Assembly (NCBI RefSeq): GCF_019334315.1
Contig: NZ_JAHWGL010000008.1
Span: forward strand, 25,140-89,139
Reading direction: 5' to 3'
DNA length: 64,000 bases
Source of the DNA: Hymenobacter profundi
Lineage (GTDB): Bacteria; Bacteroidota; Bacteroidia; Cytophagales; Hymenobacteraceae
Program-made: the position numbers and the translations under genes
The notes under the pieces: model-generated
What the model saw: the letters and a program-made list of their open reading frames with translations, nothing else
Told to the model about the DNA's origin: nothing
Database searches by the model: none
In this document: piece after piece, positions 37,881 through 47,309 of the stretch
Layout: each line of letters opens with the position of its first letter
How positions within the stretch are numbered: position 1 is the stretch's first letter

Positions 37881-37967
37881 ATGCCTTGGGAAATCATCTT
37901 TTTGCCGGCACTCATTAGCCTACTGATTGGCCTGCGTAGCGGCTTACAAGCCAAACCACGCCGGTAG
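37881..37967 (+). CDS. Possible 28-residue membrane peptide
   Basis: An ATG-started frame encoding MPWEIIFLPALISLLIGLRS followed by a short basic tail GLQAKPRR. One hydrophobic segment with positively charged end, preceded by AAAGGACC at a fair distance for a ribosome-binding site. It fills the gap between two co-directional glycosyltransferase genes. Small single-helix peptides can be real or chance; only its position and composition support it. Confidence 0.35.
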   Translation: MPWEIIFLPALISLLIGLRSGLQAKPRR

Positions 37968-37988
37968 CCAGCTTAACATAATTGCCGT

Positions 37989-39137
37989 ATGGTTACACAA
38001 CGAAAAATCAGAGTGCTGGAAAGCATCCGACAGGGAGCTATCGGCGGAGGTGAAACGCATGTGCTGGATGTAGTGCGGCTGTTAGATAAAAACCGATATG
38101 AGCCTATCGTACTATCGTTCACGCCGGGACCAATGGTGGATCGGCTGCGAGCAATGGGCATCACCACCCACGTCATAGAAACCGAAAAGCCATTTAATTT
38201 TCTGAAATGGCAGCAGGTAAAGCAATTGCTTAAGCAAGAGCGAATTGATATTGTGCATGCCCATGGTACCCGTGCGGGATCCAATACATTCTGGGCAGCT
38301 AAGCGATTAGGGCTACCTATTATTTACACCGTGCATGGCTGGTCGTTTCACGTCGATCAACAACCGCTGGTATTGCGTATTCGACAGCTTGGGGAAAAGC
38401 TATTGCTCAAGCAGGCTAGTGTGACAGTATGCGTATCAGAAAGTAACTATCAAGACGGTTTAGCCTTCAGTGATATGAGGAGGGCCGTAGTGATTAAAAA
38501 CGGGGTAGACTTAACTAAATATGACCCAGCCCGTAGTTTCACCGACATCCGGGCAGAATTGGGTTTACCAGCCAACCGAGTGTTGATTGGCTATATTGCG
38601 CGTATTACGGTGCAAAAAGACCCGTTCACGCTGCTACGCGCTATTGCATTGCTGCCAGCCGATATCCCAGCTACTTTTCTATTGGTAGGCGATGGTGACC
38701 TAAAAGCTGCCGCCGTGCAGTTGGCACAGGAGTTACAGTTGGGGTCACGTGTTGTATTTCTAGCAGCCCGGCAGGATATCCCCGATCTCTTGCGAGCGCT
38801 GGATATCTATTGCCTACCCTCGCTGTGGGAAGGGCTGTCGTTGGGGCTGCTCGAAGCTATGGCAATGGGGAAAGCCGTCGTTGCGACGGCTATTGACGGT
38901 ACACGGGAGGTAATCCAAGATACCATCAATGGGTTGTTGATCCCAGCTCAGTCCCCAGAAAAGTTGGCGGAAGCGTTGACCAAGTTAATTGGAGATGAAA
39001 CGTTGCGCCGTGAATTGGGTAGGGAGGCACGCCAAACGGTTCAAATGGAGTTTAACGCTGTCACCATGACGCGTCAAGTGGAGCAACTCTACGAGCGCGT
39101 GCTACCGTTATCTCTACCTACTAGGAATGTATACTGA
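37989..39137 (+). CDS. Glycosyltransferase family 4
   Basis: A 382-residue GT-B enzyme. Seen: GAIGGGETHVLDVVRLL near the start, IVHAHGTRAGSNTFWAAKRLG, YTVHGWSFH, a middle IARITVQKDPFTLLRAIALL, and LPSLWEGLSLGLLEAMAMGKAVVAT, the E-x7-E nucleotide-sugar site. It matches WcaL/RfaB-like glycosyltransferases that build polysaccharide repeat units. No membrane segment. Part of the same co-directional run. Confidence 0.95.
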   Translation: MVTQRKIRVLESIRQGAIGGGETHVLDVVRLLDKNRYEPIVLSFTPGPMVDRLRAMGITTHVIETEKPFNFLKWQQVKQLLKQERIDIVHAHGTRAGSNTFWAAKRLGLPIIYTVHGWSFHVDQQPLVLRIRQLGEKLLLKQASVTVCVSESNYQDGLAFSDMRRAVVIKNGVDLTKYDPARSFTDIRAELGLPANRVLIGYIARITVQKDPFTLLRAIALLPADIPATFLLVGDGDLKAAAVQLAQELQLGSRVVFLAARQDIPDLLRALDIYCLPSLWEGLSLGLLEAMAMGKAVVATAIDGTREVIQDTINGLLIPAQSPEKLAEALTKLIGDETLRRELGREARQTVQMEFNAVTMTRQVEQLYERVLPLSLPTRNVY

Positions 39138-39190
39138 ATATTGCTGCCCGTGCCACAGGTGATGCTCTAGTCAGTATTGCCTTTCTTCTG

Positions 39191-40390
39191 TTGTCCACCT
39201 TACTCGCCATTATGCTCCTTCTTTTATTCTGGCTGTTTTTAACTATTGTATTTTACACTTACGCCGGCTATGCTATTGTTGTGTGGCTGTGGGCCAAAAT
39301 AGCGCGCCGTACAAAAAATACAGTTGCGGAGAAGTTTGAACCTGAAGTAACGCTAATTGTGCCTGCATACAATGAGGCGGATATTTTGGACGCAAAAGTG
39401 CGCAATTGCCAAGCACTCGATTATCCTGCCGAGAAGCTGCGTCTACTATTTATCACTGATGGTTCAACCGATAACTCAGGTCAGGTTTTAGCTGCATATC
39501 CTGATGTAATCCATTTGCACCTACCAAAGCGGGCTGGCAAATCGATGGCAGAGAACAGAGCAATGCGGCATGTCACTACTCCATATGTCATCTTTACTGA
39601 TTGTAATACGGTTTTAAACCCGCAAGCCGTACGTTACCTGCTGCGCCACTATGCCGATCCGACAGTAGGTGCTGTGTCAGGCGAAAAGCAGGTGTTGTCT
39701 GACGGGAGCACATCCGGAGCCGGGGAGGGACTATATTGGCAGTATGAGTCTTTTCTAAAGCGCTGTGACTCTGATATTCGCAGTCTAATGGGAGCTGCAG
39801 GTGAATTAGTATCGTTTCGAACTTCCCTTTTTCAGCCTTTGGAGGCAGATACCATCCTAGATGATTTTGTACAGTCCATGCGTATCGTACACGCAGGATA
39901 TCGGGTAGTGTATGAGCCGCAGGCCTATGCAATGGAGCCGCCATCTTTCTCACTACGTGACGAAATGAAGCGCAAAGTTCGTATTTGTGCGGGGGGATGG
40001 CAGGCAATGAGTCGCCTATTACCTCTGCTCAACCCATTGCGGCAGCCAGTAGTATCATTTCTGTATTTTTCTCATCGAGTGTTGCGTTGGAGTCTTACAC
40101 CAGCTTTGCTTGCCTTATTGCTCCCTCTCAACGTGGTGCTGAGCTTGTCGCATGGAGGGCTATATACCGTGTTGCTTGGCTTACAGATCCTATTCTATGG
40201 GTTGGCAGCATTGGGATGGTGGCGGGCTACTCATAACCAGGCCGCCGGGCCCCTACTAGTACCTCTCTATTTTACGCTAATGAATATAGCTGTATTTCAA
40301 GGCTTCTGGCGATTCATTCGTAACAACCAGCCTGCTGCATGGGATAAAGCGCAGCGTGTGACGCATGAGTCGGTTACGGTAAGCAAATAA
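39191..40390 (+). CDS. Membrane glycosyltransferase family 2
   Basis: A 399-residue GT-A enzyme with an N-terminal membrane helix (LLLLFWLFLTIVFYTYAGYAIVVW) and C-terminal helices. Seen: VTLIVPAYNEADIL, FITDGSTDNSGQVL, KRAGKSMAENRAM, YVIFTDCNTVLNP (D-x-N metal site) and ILDDFVQSMRIVHAGYRVVYEPQA, typical of BcsA/ICSA-like family 2 proteins. The start is TTG at 39191; an ATG at 39212 is an alternative. Last gene of the main forward polysaccharide run; a hairpin follows at 40437-40466. Confidence 0.92.
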   Translation: MSTLLAIMLLLLFWLFLTIVFYTYAGYAIVVWLWAKIARRTKNTVAEKFEPEVTLIVPAYNEADILDAKVRNCQALDYPAEKLRLLFITDGSTDNSGQVLAAYPDVIHLHLPKRAGKSMAENRAMRHVTTPYVIFTDCNTVLNPQAVRYLLRHYADPTVGAVSGEKQVLSDGSTSGAGEGLYWQYESFLKRCDSDIRSLMGAAGELVSFRTSLFQPLEADTILDDFVQSMRIVHAGYRVVYEPQAYAMEPPSFSLRDEMKRKVRICAGGWQAMSRLLPLLNPLRQPVVSFLYFSHRVLRWSLTPALLALLLPLNVVLSLSHGGLYTVLLGLQILFYGLAALGWWRATHNQAAGPLLVPLYFTLMNIAVFQGFWRFIRNNQPAAWDKAQRVTHESVTVSK

Positions 40391-40436
40391 GTAATCTATG
40401 CATGCTCGCAGCCATTATGAAATATGAGCGAGGCTT

Positions 40437-40466
40437 AGTTCTAGTTCTACACTTAGAACTAGAACT
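40437..40466 (+). terminator. Hairpin after the main polysaccharide gene run
   Basis: AGTTCTAGTTCT and AGAACTAGAACT are exact reverse complements around ACACTT. The T tract is weak, so termination is only likely. Confidence 0.5.
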
Positions 40467-40610
40467 GCTTTGAGAGTTGAATATATTGATACACAGGTGG
40501 TAGAGTGAAGAGCTTTAAATTATAAGGTATAATATCGTTATTTTGCATAATTATTTGAATGCAAGATAATTAGTAAAGACTTTTAGCTTTTAACTCTTTT
40601 TCTGTTTGAA

Positions 40611-41801
40611 ATGAATTTTGTCTTTGTTAGTCTACAACGTATAAATACCAATCGGGAATCAACTTCTACAAGTTTGGCTAAGGAGCTGGCTCGACAGCAT
40701 CATAAAGTACTCTATGTTAATTCTCCTCTCGATCGTAAGGAATATTTCTTTCCCTCTTCCGATTCGGGTATAACAGATCATCTGCAGGTAATCAAAACGC
40801 AAGCAGATCCCCTGCAAAAACTTGCACCCAACTTGTGGGTACTTTATCCACTACGACGGCTAGACTCTTTCAATTGGATACGCTCAACTAACCTATTTTC
40901 CTGGTTAATTAAGCTCAATAACCGCCGGTTGGCTAATGATATCAAGCCAGCTCTAAAGGAGTTGGGATTTGAAGAGTTTATCTTAGTAAATGATAAAGAT
41001 ATTTTTCGCAGCTTCTATTTGAAGGAATTTCTGCAACCTTTAAAATATATTTATCTGGACCGGGATTATACTATAGGAATGCCGTATTGGCGGCGGCATG
41101 GCCAAGTGCTGGAACCCCGACTGATGACAAAAGCTGACGCGATTTTCTGTAATTCACTAGACTTTACAACCAATGCACGCCGTTATAATGCCAACAGCTT
41201 CTATATAGGTAATGGCTTTGCTGCTAAGCAGTTCACTAGCGATTCGGCCACTGCTGTCCCCGCTGACCTAGCTACTATCGCTGGGCCGCGCATTGGCTAT
41301 GTAGGAGCCCTCATCACATTACGGTTAGACTTGGACTTATTACGGGAATTGGCGCAGGAGCGTCCAGAGTGGAGCTTTGTGCTAATAGGTTGGGAAGACG
41401 AAGACTTTGCGCAAAGCGATTTGCACAAAATGCCTAATGTGTTTTTCTTAGGAAGAAAACATACGCAGGAAGTTCATGCGTACATCCAGCACTTTGATGT
41501 TTGCATCAATCCGCAGGTACTGAACGATATTACCCGTAGCAATTTTCCATTAAAGATCCTGGAATATCTAGCATTAGGTAAACCCGTCGTTGCCACCACT
41601 ACTAATACGATGACGGAGGAATTTAGTAATTACACATACTTGGCCACCAATAAAGAAGAATATTTACAAAAAATAGAACAAGCTCTACAAGAAGAGTCTT
41701 TACAGAAAAAGGCAGATAGAATACAGTTTGTTCAAAAATTTAGTTGGGAAAACGTGGTAAAATTGTTTGTTAAACACGTTGATGAAGTATTAGCAAAATA
41801 A
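40611..41801 (+). CDS. Glycosyltransferase (GT-B fold)
   Basis: A 396-residue cytosolic glycosyltransferase. Seen: MNFVFVSLQRINTNRESTST with the start helix LAKELARQHHKVLYVNSP, IYLDRDYTIGMPYWRRH, ADAIFCNSLDFTTNARRY, IGYVGALITLRLDLDLLREL and TRSNFPLKILEYLALGKPVVATTTNTMTEEF, which is the GT4/TuaH-like nucleotide-sugar end. AT-rich like the flippase unit. It stands alone between a hairpin and convergent genes; probably part of the same pathway. Confidence 0.9.
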   Translation: MNFVFVSLQRINTNRESTSTSLAKELARQHHKVLYVNSPLDRKEYFFPSSDSGITDHLQVIKTQADPLQKLAPNLWVLYPLRRLDSFNWIRSTNLFSWLIKLNNRRLANDIKPALKELGFEEFILVNDKDIFRSFYLKEFLQPLKYIYLDRDYTIGMPYWRRHGQVLEPRLMTKADAIFCNSLDFTTNARRYNANSFYIGNGFAAKQFTSDSATAVPADLATIAGPRIGYVGALITLRLDLDLLRELAQERPEWSFVLIGWEDEDFAQSDLHKMPNVFFLGRKHTQEVHAYIQHFDVCINPQVLNDITRSNFPLKILEYLALGKPVVATTTNTMTEEFSNYTYLATNKEEYLQKIEQALQEESLQKKADRIQFVQKFSWENVVKLFVKHVDEVLAK

Positions 41802-41827
41802 AATATGAGATAATTATACCTAGTACT

Positions 41828-43387
41828 TTATTTCCTTTTTAGAAGGTGCCAATTATATATATTTCTAACATTAACGAACGTATTCATCGAATCCAGTAAA
41901 CGCTGATCTCTAGGTGGAATAATTCCTCTAACAAGGATATAATCCGATTTTAAAAGAAGTTCTCTCGGACTGTCACGATAATACATATGACCCTGATGAG
42001 GTAGTCCACCACTATTTTTTCGCCTTACCATCCCGAACCTATAGTCTATTACTTTGCTAGTAGAAATCCCCTGTTTCTTTACAATAAAATAATTTTGAAA
42101 ATGGTCATATACCATTCTACCTCTATAAGCAGGGTCATAGTTCATATAGGATAAGATCTTGGTATTGTCTTGAGGTAGAATTTGCTCAAAATATTTATTT
42201 TCCTGATTAAATTGAAAGAAATATTGTGCCCATAAGATTAGATGAATAAAAGCCAAAGTTATAATTACATAAGAAAAAGAAACTCGATAGAGTATAGGTA
42301 ATTTACTTCCCATCAGGATAATTGAAAGAAGAAGCATAGTAGAGAAGCGCTCATATAGAGGCTCTTGTCCTGGTATTTTAGCTGGTAATAAGAAAAAACA
42401 GATACAATTTACAGCGAAGAATAATATAAGATATATGGCACTTTCATTAAGAAATCGAAAATGTGTTATGGTTATATTTTTTTTAAAATAATCATAAATA
42501 AAGATAATAAAAGGTGCAAAGATGACGCAAGACAACGTGAAAGCCACTGTTTTTCCAAGTTTTCCATCAAATAATTGGAAATTATCGGCTATTAAAAAAC
42601 TAACCCTCTTGGTATACGTTTGCAAAAAGCTGTATTGATAGTAAGACTTTAGAAAAGCAAAAGTAGATTCTTGCTTGTTGTACTGTGTGCTGGTCTCAGC
42701 CTGCTTTTGTAAAAAAAACCACCAGTATAATATAAGGCTAATTAGAGGGAGTGATGATAGACTATTTAAAATTAATTTTATTGAACTGTTTCTGTATTTG
42801 TAAAATAAAAAGGATGCCATCATCAACATAGAGAATAGAGCTACCATTGCATGAAGGAAATAGACAATGATTAGTAAAATAGAAATAATAACCATATAAA
42901 TAGCATGATTAGTATTTCTATTGATTGTTCTTAACCATAACAGTAGAATCAATAAAACAATATCGTTAGCTACCGCATTCCCGGTAAAGCCGAAGGTTAA
43001 GTTATAGCCATAAATCAGAATAAAAGAAACAATAGCAAACCATTTGTTTGCCCGCAATTCTTTTAGAATAAAAAATACTAGTATAGGCAAACCTACCGCC
43101 GTAAGTAGATGTAATACCTTGTTAGCAATCTCTACATTGGGAAAAATGGGAAGAGAAAAAAATAATAAATGAAAAGTGTTGGGATAAAATAGGTAATGAA
43201 TCGTATAATATTTGTTAAATAGATTGGTGTTACTGCCATAATGTTTAAAAATCACTCCTTCTGCTAAGTGACTTGGTACGTCTGCAAATGGGAATAAGTC
43301 AATGCTTAGTATTAACGCTGTATGTAAGCAAAGTAGGAAAATAAAAACTAGTTCGAAATTAAACTTACTCTTTAACACGGATAACAT
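41828..43387 (-). CDS. Polytopic membrane protein, GT-C-like
   Basis: A 519-residue protein with about 11-12 predicted membrane helices and few charged loops. An early periplasmic loop contains FPFADVPSHLAEG, with an acidic residue just after the first helix, as in GT-C fold glycosyltransferases that use lipid-linked sugars. The C-terminal soluble tail (about 400-519: PAYRGRMVYDHFQNYF ... YRDSPRELLLKSDYILVRG) is unassigned. Inference: a GT-C-type transferase or an alternative polymerase; I do not recognise the exact family. Very AT-rich. Same strand as the following gene, 53 bp away. Confidence 0.75.
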   Translation of the reverse strand: MLSVLKSKFNFELVFIFLLCLHTALILSIDLFPFADVPSHLAEGVIFKHYGSNTNLFNKYYTIHYLFYPNTFHLLFFSLPIFPNVEIANKVLHLLTAVGLPILVFFILKELRANKWFAIVSFILIYGYNLTFGFTGNAVANDIVLLILLLWLRTINRNTNHAIYMVIISILLIIVYFLHAMVALFSMLMMASFLFYKYRNSSIKLILNSLSSLPLISLILYWWFFLQKQAETSTQYNKQESTFAFLKSYYQYSFLQTYTKRVSFLIADNFQLFDGKLGKTVAFTLSCVIFAPFIIFIYDYFKKNITITHFRFLNESAIYLILFFAVNCICFFLLPAKIPGQEPLYERFSTMLLLSIILMGSKLPILYRVSFSYVIITLAFIHLILWAQYFFQFNQENKYFEQILPQDNTKILSYMNYDPAYRGRMVYDHFQNYFIVKKQGISTSKVIDYRFGMVRRKNSGGLPHQGHMYYRDSPRELLLKSDYILVRGIIPPRDQRLLDSMNTFVNVRNIYNWHLLKRK

Positions 43388-43440
43388 TTATTTTTTGATT
43401 GTTTGTATTGTGAGTGGATTAGTATATCTAGTTAAATTAC

Positions 43441-44403
43441 CTATATGTATAGGTTGAATCTATAATATAGTAGTCCTTTAAGTGTCGTGTGAACAATATA
43501 TTTACATCCTCTTAAGTAATATTTACTATTAAATGAGTTAGCTATTTCATATTTTGCATTATTCAATTCAATATATTCTTTCCACTTTTTAGTAGATAAT
43601 CGTATCCTCCTAAAGAATCTGTTCTGACTTTGATCAGTAACTCCTTCATTAAATAATAATGTTAAAATACTGTCCATTATTACCTTTTGCCTTGGATTCC
43701 AATAATGATATACATATTGATTACTCGGGTGTACCTCTGTCTTCAGTTGTAATACTAAGGAAAAAGCAAGCTGTTCACTAATTCGCCAAGATGTTTTTTC
43801 ATAAAACTCATCGCTTAGCGCAAATATATCTTTCATATACTTGGCTATGTTACTTGGTAAACCTAATACTCCTGAGTTCCAGCTAAGTTGATTTCTATGT
43901 AATTGTTCTTCGATATCATCTATATAGAATTTCTTGCTCTCAATCAGGTTAATAAAAGAAATAGGGTATATCTCCTGTTGGAAAGAAGCAAAATGCTGTA
44001 CCGCTTTTTCGAAAGAAAACTCTGCCACGTGCATGAAGCTTTTGCCTTCTTTGAAACTATTAAACCATTCTTTAGGATCAGCTATAAAGAAAGTGTCTGA
44101 ATCTATAAATAAGACTTCTTCTAGCGGGTACTTTTTGTACGTTTCGTCTATGATTGCGATTTTGCGGCGGTGGATATAGTTTCCTCCGTTTAGCATAGCA
44201 TCTAGAATTGGCAAAGTAAGAAGCACATATTCTAAAGGTAAATCTTGTGCGATTGATCTGAAGTAGTCGGGATTATCGGTATAGATGATCGTTCTGACTT
44301 CTTCTTTATTCCCACTGTACCAAGCCCAGAAGCTCATAACAGCTCCTATTGCTCGTCTATGTTCTATCATATTTCCATATGATAAAAGTACTAGATTTTT
44401 CAT
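43441..44403 (-). CDS. Putative nucleotide-diphospho-sugar transferase
   Basis: A 320-residue protein with GT-A features. Seen: an N-terminal NLVLLSYGN, a mid-region EEVLFIDSDTFFIADP (D-S-D metal-binding motif with the preceding hydrophobic strand) and LSWNSGVLGLP, resembling family 8 or capsule-type glycosyltransferases. No signal peptide. The C-terminal part is Lys/Tyr/Asn-rich and unassigned. It is in the AT-rich minus-strand block of the island, beside the GT-C-like protein. Donor sugar unknown. Confidence 0.78.
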   Translation of the reverse strand: MKNLVLLSYGNMIEHRRAIGAVMSFWAWYSGNKEEVRTIIYTDNPDYFRSIAQDLPLEYVLLTLPILDAMLNGGNYIHRRKIAIIDETYKKYPLEEVLFIDSDTFFIADPKEWFNSFKEGKSFMHVAEFSFEKAVQHFASFQQEIYPISFINLIESKKFYIDDIEEQLHRNQLSWNSGVLGLPSNIAKYMKDIFALSDEFYEKTSWRISEQLAFSLVLQLKTEVHPSNQYVYHYWNPRQKVIMDSILTLLFNEGVTDQSQNRFFRRIRLSTKKWKEYIELNNAKYEIANSFNSKYYLRGCKYIVHTTLKGLLYYRFNLYI

Positions 44404-44728
44404 ACAGCTATATAACTAGAATGTTGGACTTTAAAGATTTGAATGTTTAAATTACCTCAATACAGCATATTATCCTTCGTAAGAATATAGTAGTGGAATG
44501 ATTAACCTACTTGACTATGTAGTTACACAAAAGTCACTGTTTACATGTGTTTTAAATGAAAGAAATAAAAAGAAATAAGCTTATACGTGGATAAATTTAT
44601 AAGTTTTGAAGGAGCATACTTAATCTTCGCGAATAGTAGATAGGTGCATACTAACAAAACACTTACTATTAAGCGTTTAAAATAAAGTTGGTGCAAGCTG
44701 TCCAAGCTGCTAAGACGAAATTGTATTG
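44404..44728. other. AT-rich gap with no supported gene
   Basis: 325 bp between two minus-strand genes. A 69-residue minus-strand frame exists (44541-44750) but it overlaps the end of the next coding region and has no recognisable feature; I see nothing else. Confidence 0.5.
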
Positions 44729-47191
44729 TTAGGGTACTGTAATAAAGCAAGGGGTTTCGCTTACGCGCACCCTAAGGGTGTCTACAACACGGAGGTGTTG
44801 CTCGTGTAACCTAGTTCCAGTAGGTTGCAGCGTACACAATGTGGCGTTATTGACACCGGGTAACCGTAGAGTGTAGCTGCCAGTACGCCCTACCATATCA
44901 GGAATGACCAGTGCGTAAGCCGTATGCTTGCCATGTGTGAGCTTATACACTAGTGGATCTTCGCTCAGGATGCTGGTTACAGCGTAATCGCCGAATTTTT
45001 CGATAAACTGTTGCGTATACCAACCTGCCAAGCGAGGCATATCGGCTGGCTGTTGATCGCCACGCTGGAAAAAGCCGCTAGACATATATAGATTAGACGA
45101 AGCGTCAGGGTTGGCTACAGGAGCAGGGTCTTGGAGCAGATAGAACTGGAGCCCATCTGCGCCGGCGCGGTTGTAACATAGCATATCCCGCACGGCCCAA
45201 TCGGCTTGCGATTGGCGGCGTGTATGCTGTACACGCCCAAATATGTCCGTGATGAGTGCGGCCTGTTGGCCTGTAGGGCCGATATCATATCCCAACTCAC
45301 CAATATGCACTGGTAACGAACGACCCAAATACTCGTAACTGACGTCTTTCATACGCTTTATCCGCCTTGGTGCCAGAGGAACCATATCAGCCGGCATTCC
45401 GTACCGAGTACCCGATTGATGCTGCTCCAGTCCGTGTGAGTTGGTGTATTGATGAAACTTGATAACATCCCAGCAAATATCAACGCTCCCGTCTGGGCGG
45501 TAGCCCCGATTCTGAGCACACCAATCAATCATTGCTCGGATAACACGCGGATTGACACTGACGATACCGCCCATGAACACGGGCATATTTGGGTCGGCGT
45601 TTTTGGCGCCTACGCCTGGTCCTAGTGTATTATGGTGTCCGTCGTAGAAAGCTGACAGTAACGCTGCCATCTCAAAAGGACTGGTGTAGCGACGGCGGCC
45701 ATTCCAACCTGCGTTCAACTCGTTGCCAGCCTCTATGCCAGCCAGCAGATTAAGTCCCATCTGCTTGTCGGGGGTGTGTAGCAGGTGCGGGTCGAGCTGT
45801 TTGTTAGTGCCATAGCGGGCAGCGCTCTGGAAGGCTAGTCGTGCAAACTCGACGTAGGTACTGGGTTTCTGACGGTCGGCAGTAAGGGTTTCATTGAATT
45901 TGGTGCGCAGTTGGCCTGTGGGGTGTTCAGGAACAGCATCTGCGGCCGTATAAACGGAGAAATACACGCCGGGTACATTGCGGGTGAGCAGCGTATAGGT
46001 GGTGCCTGTCCAGCGGTATACTAATTGCGTTTCCTTATCAATAAAATAGGTCGGCTCATCAGCAGTGTAGGGAAAAAGCGGCGTACGGGCGCCATCGGCA
46101 CGTAGGTAGCTGAGTGTAGCCGAATTGCCGGAAGTAGGGAAAGCCACCCGACTAACATATTCAACCAAGTTGCCTCGATACTTGTGGTGAGCCGATTCCA
46201 CACGGCGGTCCGAGCGAGCGGCGTCGAGGTGTCCATCTTCCCCAACCGACGTAGGCAAGCGGTCTATCAGCCACTTAGGAATATCTTTTAGGCACTGAAT
46301 TGTTTGCACACCCTTGGCCTTAAGCCGTGCAAACCCAAGATCCTGATTCCAACCGCCAGTGTAAGTGGGCGCATAGCGATAGTCTCCTTCTTTCTGCTCA
46401 AAAAGTGGCCAGTCGTCGTAGGCTCGATTCCAAGCCATGTAGTTGTACTTGGCCAGCATAGTCGGAATTTCTGGGCTGCCTTCTGGTTTTCCGCCGCTAT
46501 TATTCCAGGGGAAAGTATTAGAGCCAAGCATATTACGCAATGGTACTCGATGCGTCAGATTGGCTTTTGGCGTAACGTAGGATGTATAAGTGCCCGTAAA
46601 CTCAATTTCTGTAGGATACGCACCTGCAGCTACCATGTTGCTATTCAAGGAAGTGCGTAAAATAACAGCTTTCACCCGTTGCTGCGTTGTCGGTACGGTA
46701 TATACGTCAATCCACTGATCGTATGCCTGCCCAAAGAATTGAGCAACGTCTGTCACTTCAGAGCCGTCGGTGAGCAGCAAGCTCACCCGGAGTGGTACTT
46801 TAGATGAGCCGGCTCCGTCGTAAAACCGGATTTTAGTTAGTCGCACATCCAGCTTCTTGGGAAATGTGAGATAGGTAACAGCCGGGTCAATCTGATTTTT
46901 TGTGTTGTACGAAGTTGGAGTATCAGGAGCATCGGGCGTGGGTACCCCATCGAACCAAGCTATAAAGTTATTATCCGAAGCATCTGGTTGATAAGCCCAA
47001 TTAGTATCGTAGGGAATATGGCCAGTTAGGCGCGTTCCAGCGGGAACAGAAAAAGTAGGGCCGGCGTCTTCAGTGCCGTCCAATAAAGGCGCGTGTGCAT
47101 TACGGACCGTATAATACCAGCTTACTAAAAAAAGGATAATAACCGTTATAGCTACAAAGCCTTTACGAAATAAGGGAATAGTTATATGCAT
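44729..47191 (-). CDS. Membrane-anchored glycoside hydrolase-like protein
   Basis: A 820-residue protein anchored by an N-terminal hydrophobic helix (FVAITVIILFLVSWYYTV). A beta-sandwich-like region (about 40-215) resembles a carbohydrate-binding or discoidin fold (KIRFYDGAGSSKVPLRVSLLL). The catalytic-like part holds IEAGNELNAGW (E491) and VHIGELGYDIG (E632), the acid/base and nucleophile pattern of clan GH-A, with HQYTNSHG between. Another hydrolase of this clan stands at the other side of the locus. GH family not determined. Inference: it cuts or remodels the locus polymer at the membrane. Confidence 0.78.
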   Translation of the reverse strand: MHITIPLFRKGFVAITVIILFLVSWYYTVRNAHAPLLDGTEDAGPTFSVPAGTRLTGHIPYDTNWAYQPDASDNNFIAWFDGVPTPDAPDTPTSYNTKNQIDPAVTYLTFPKKLDVRLTKIRFYDGAGSSKVPLRVSLLLTDGSEVTDVAQFFGQAYDQWIDVYTVPTTQQRVKAVILRTSLNSNMVAAGAYPTEIEFTGTYTSYVTPKANLTHRVPLRNMLGSNTFPWNNSGGKPEGSPEIPTMLAKYNYMAWNRAYDDWPLFEQKEGDYRYAPTYTGGWNQDLGFARLKAKGVQTIQCLKDIPKWLIDRLPTSVGEDGHLDAARSDRRVESAHHKYRGNLVEYVSRVAFPTSGNSATLSYLRADGARTPLFPYTADEPTYFIDKETQLVYRWTGTTYTLLTRNVPGVYFSVYTAADAVPEHPTGQLRTKFNETLTADRQKPSTYVEFARLAFQSAARYGTNKQLDPHLLHTPDKQMGLNLLAGIEAGNELNAGWNGRRRYTSPFEMAALLSAFYDGHHNTLGPGVGAKNADPNMPVFMGGIVSVNPRVIRAMIDWCAQNRGYRPDGSVDICWDVIKFHQYTNSHGLEQHQSGTRYGMPADMVPLAPRRIKRMKDVSYEYLGRSLPVHIGELGYDIGPTGQQAALITDIFGRVQHTRRQSQADWAVRDMLCYNRAGADGLQFYLLQDPAPVANPDASSNLYMSSGFFQRGDQQPADMPRLAGWYTQQFIEKFGDYAVTSILSEDPLVYKLTHGKHTAYALVIPDMVGRTGSYTLRLPGVNNATLCTLQPTGTRLHEQHLRVVDTLRVRVSETPCFITVP

Positions 47192-47218
47192 AAGGCTTGG
47201 GTGGTGATGATATTATTG

Positions 47219-47278
47219 AAGCTGTTTAGAAAGGCGACAAGTTCAGCATGACCGCCTGACGGCTTTCTAAACAGCTTG
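47219..47278. repeat. Inverted repeat at the right end of the island
   Basis: AAGCTGTTTAGAAAG and CTTTCTAAACAGCTT are exact reverse complements about 28 bp apart, with partly palindromic sequence between. It lies 30 bp before the IS3-like fragment and upstream of the membrane-anchored hydrolase. Confidence 0.7.
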
Positions 47279-47309
47279 ATTGTAAACGAAGGTAAGCATA
47301 GGTCGATAG

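Noticed and set aside
44541..44750. 69-residue minus-strand frame
   Set aside because: It overlaps the end of the membrane-anchored hydrolase gene and is explained by AT-rich sequence; no start signal or family feature.
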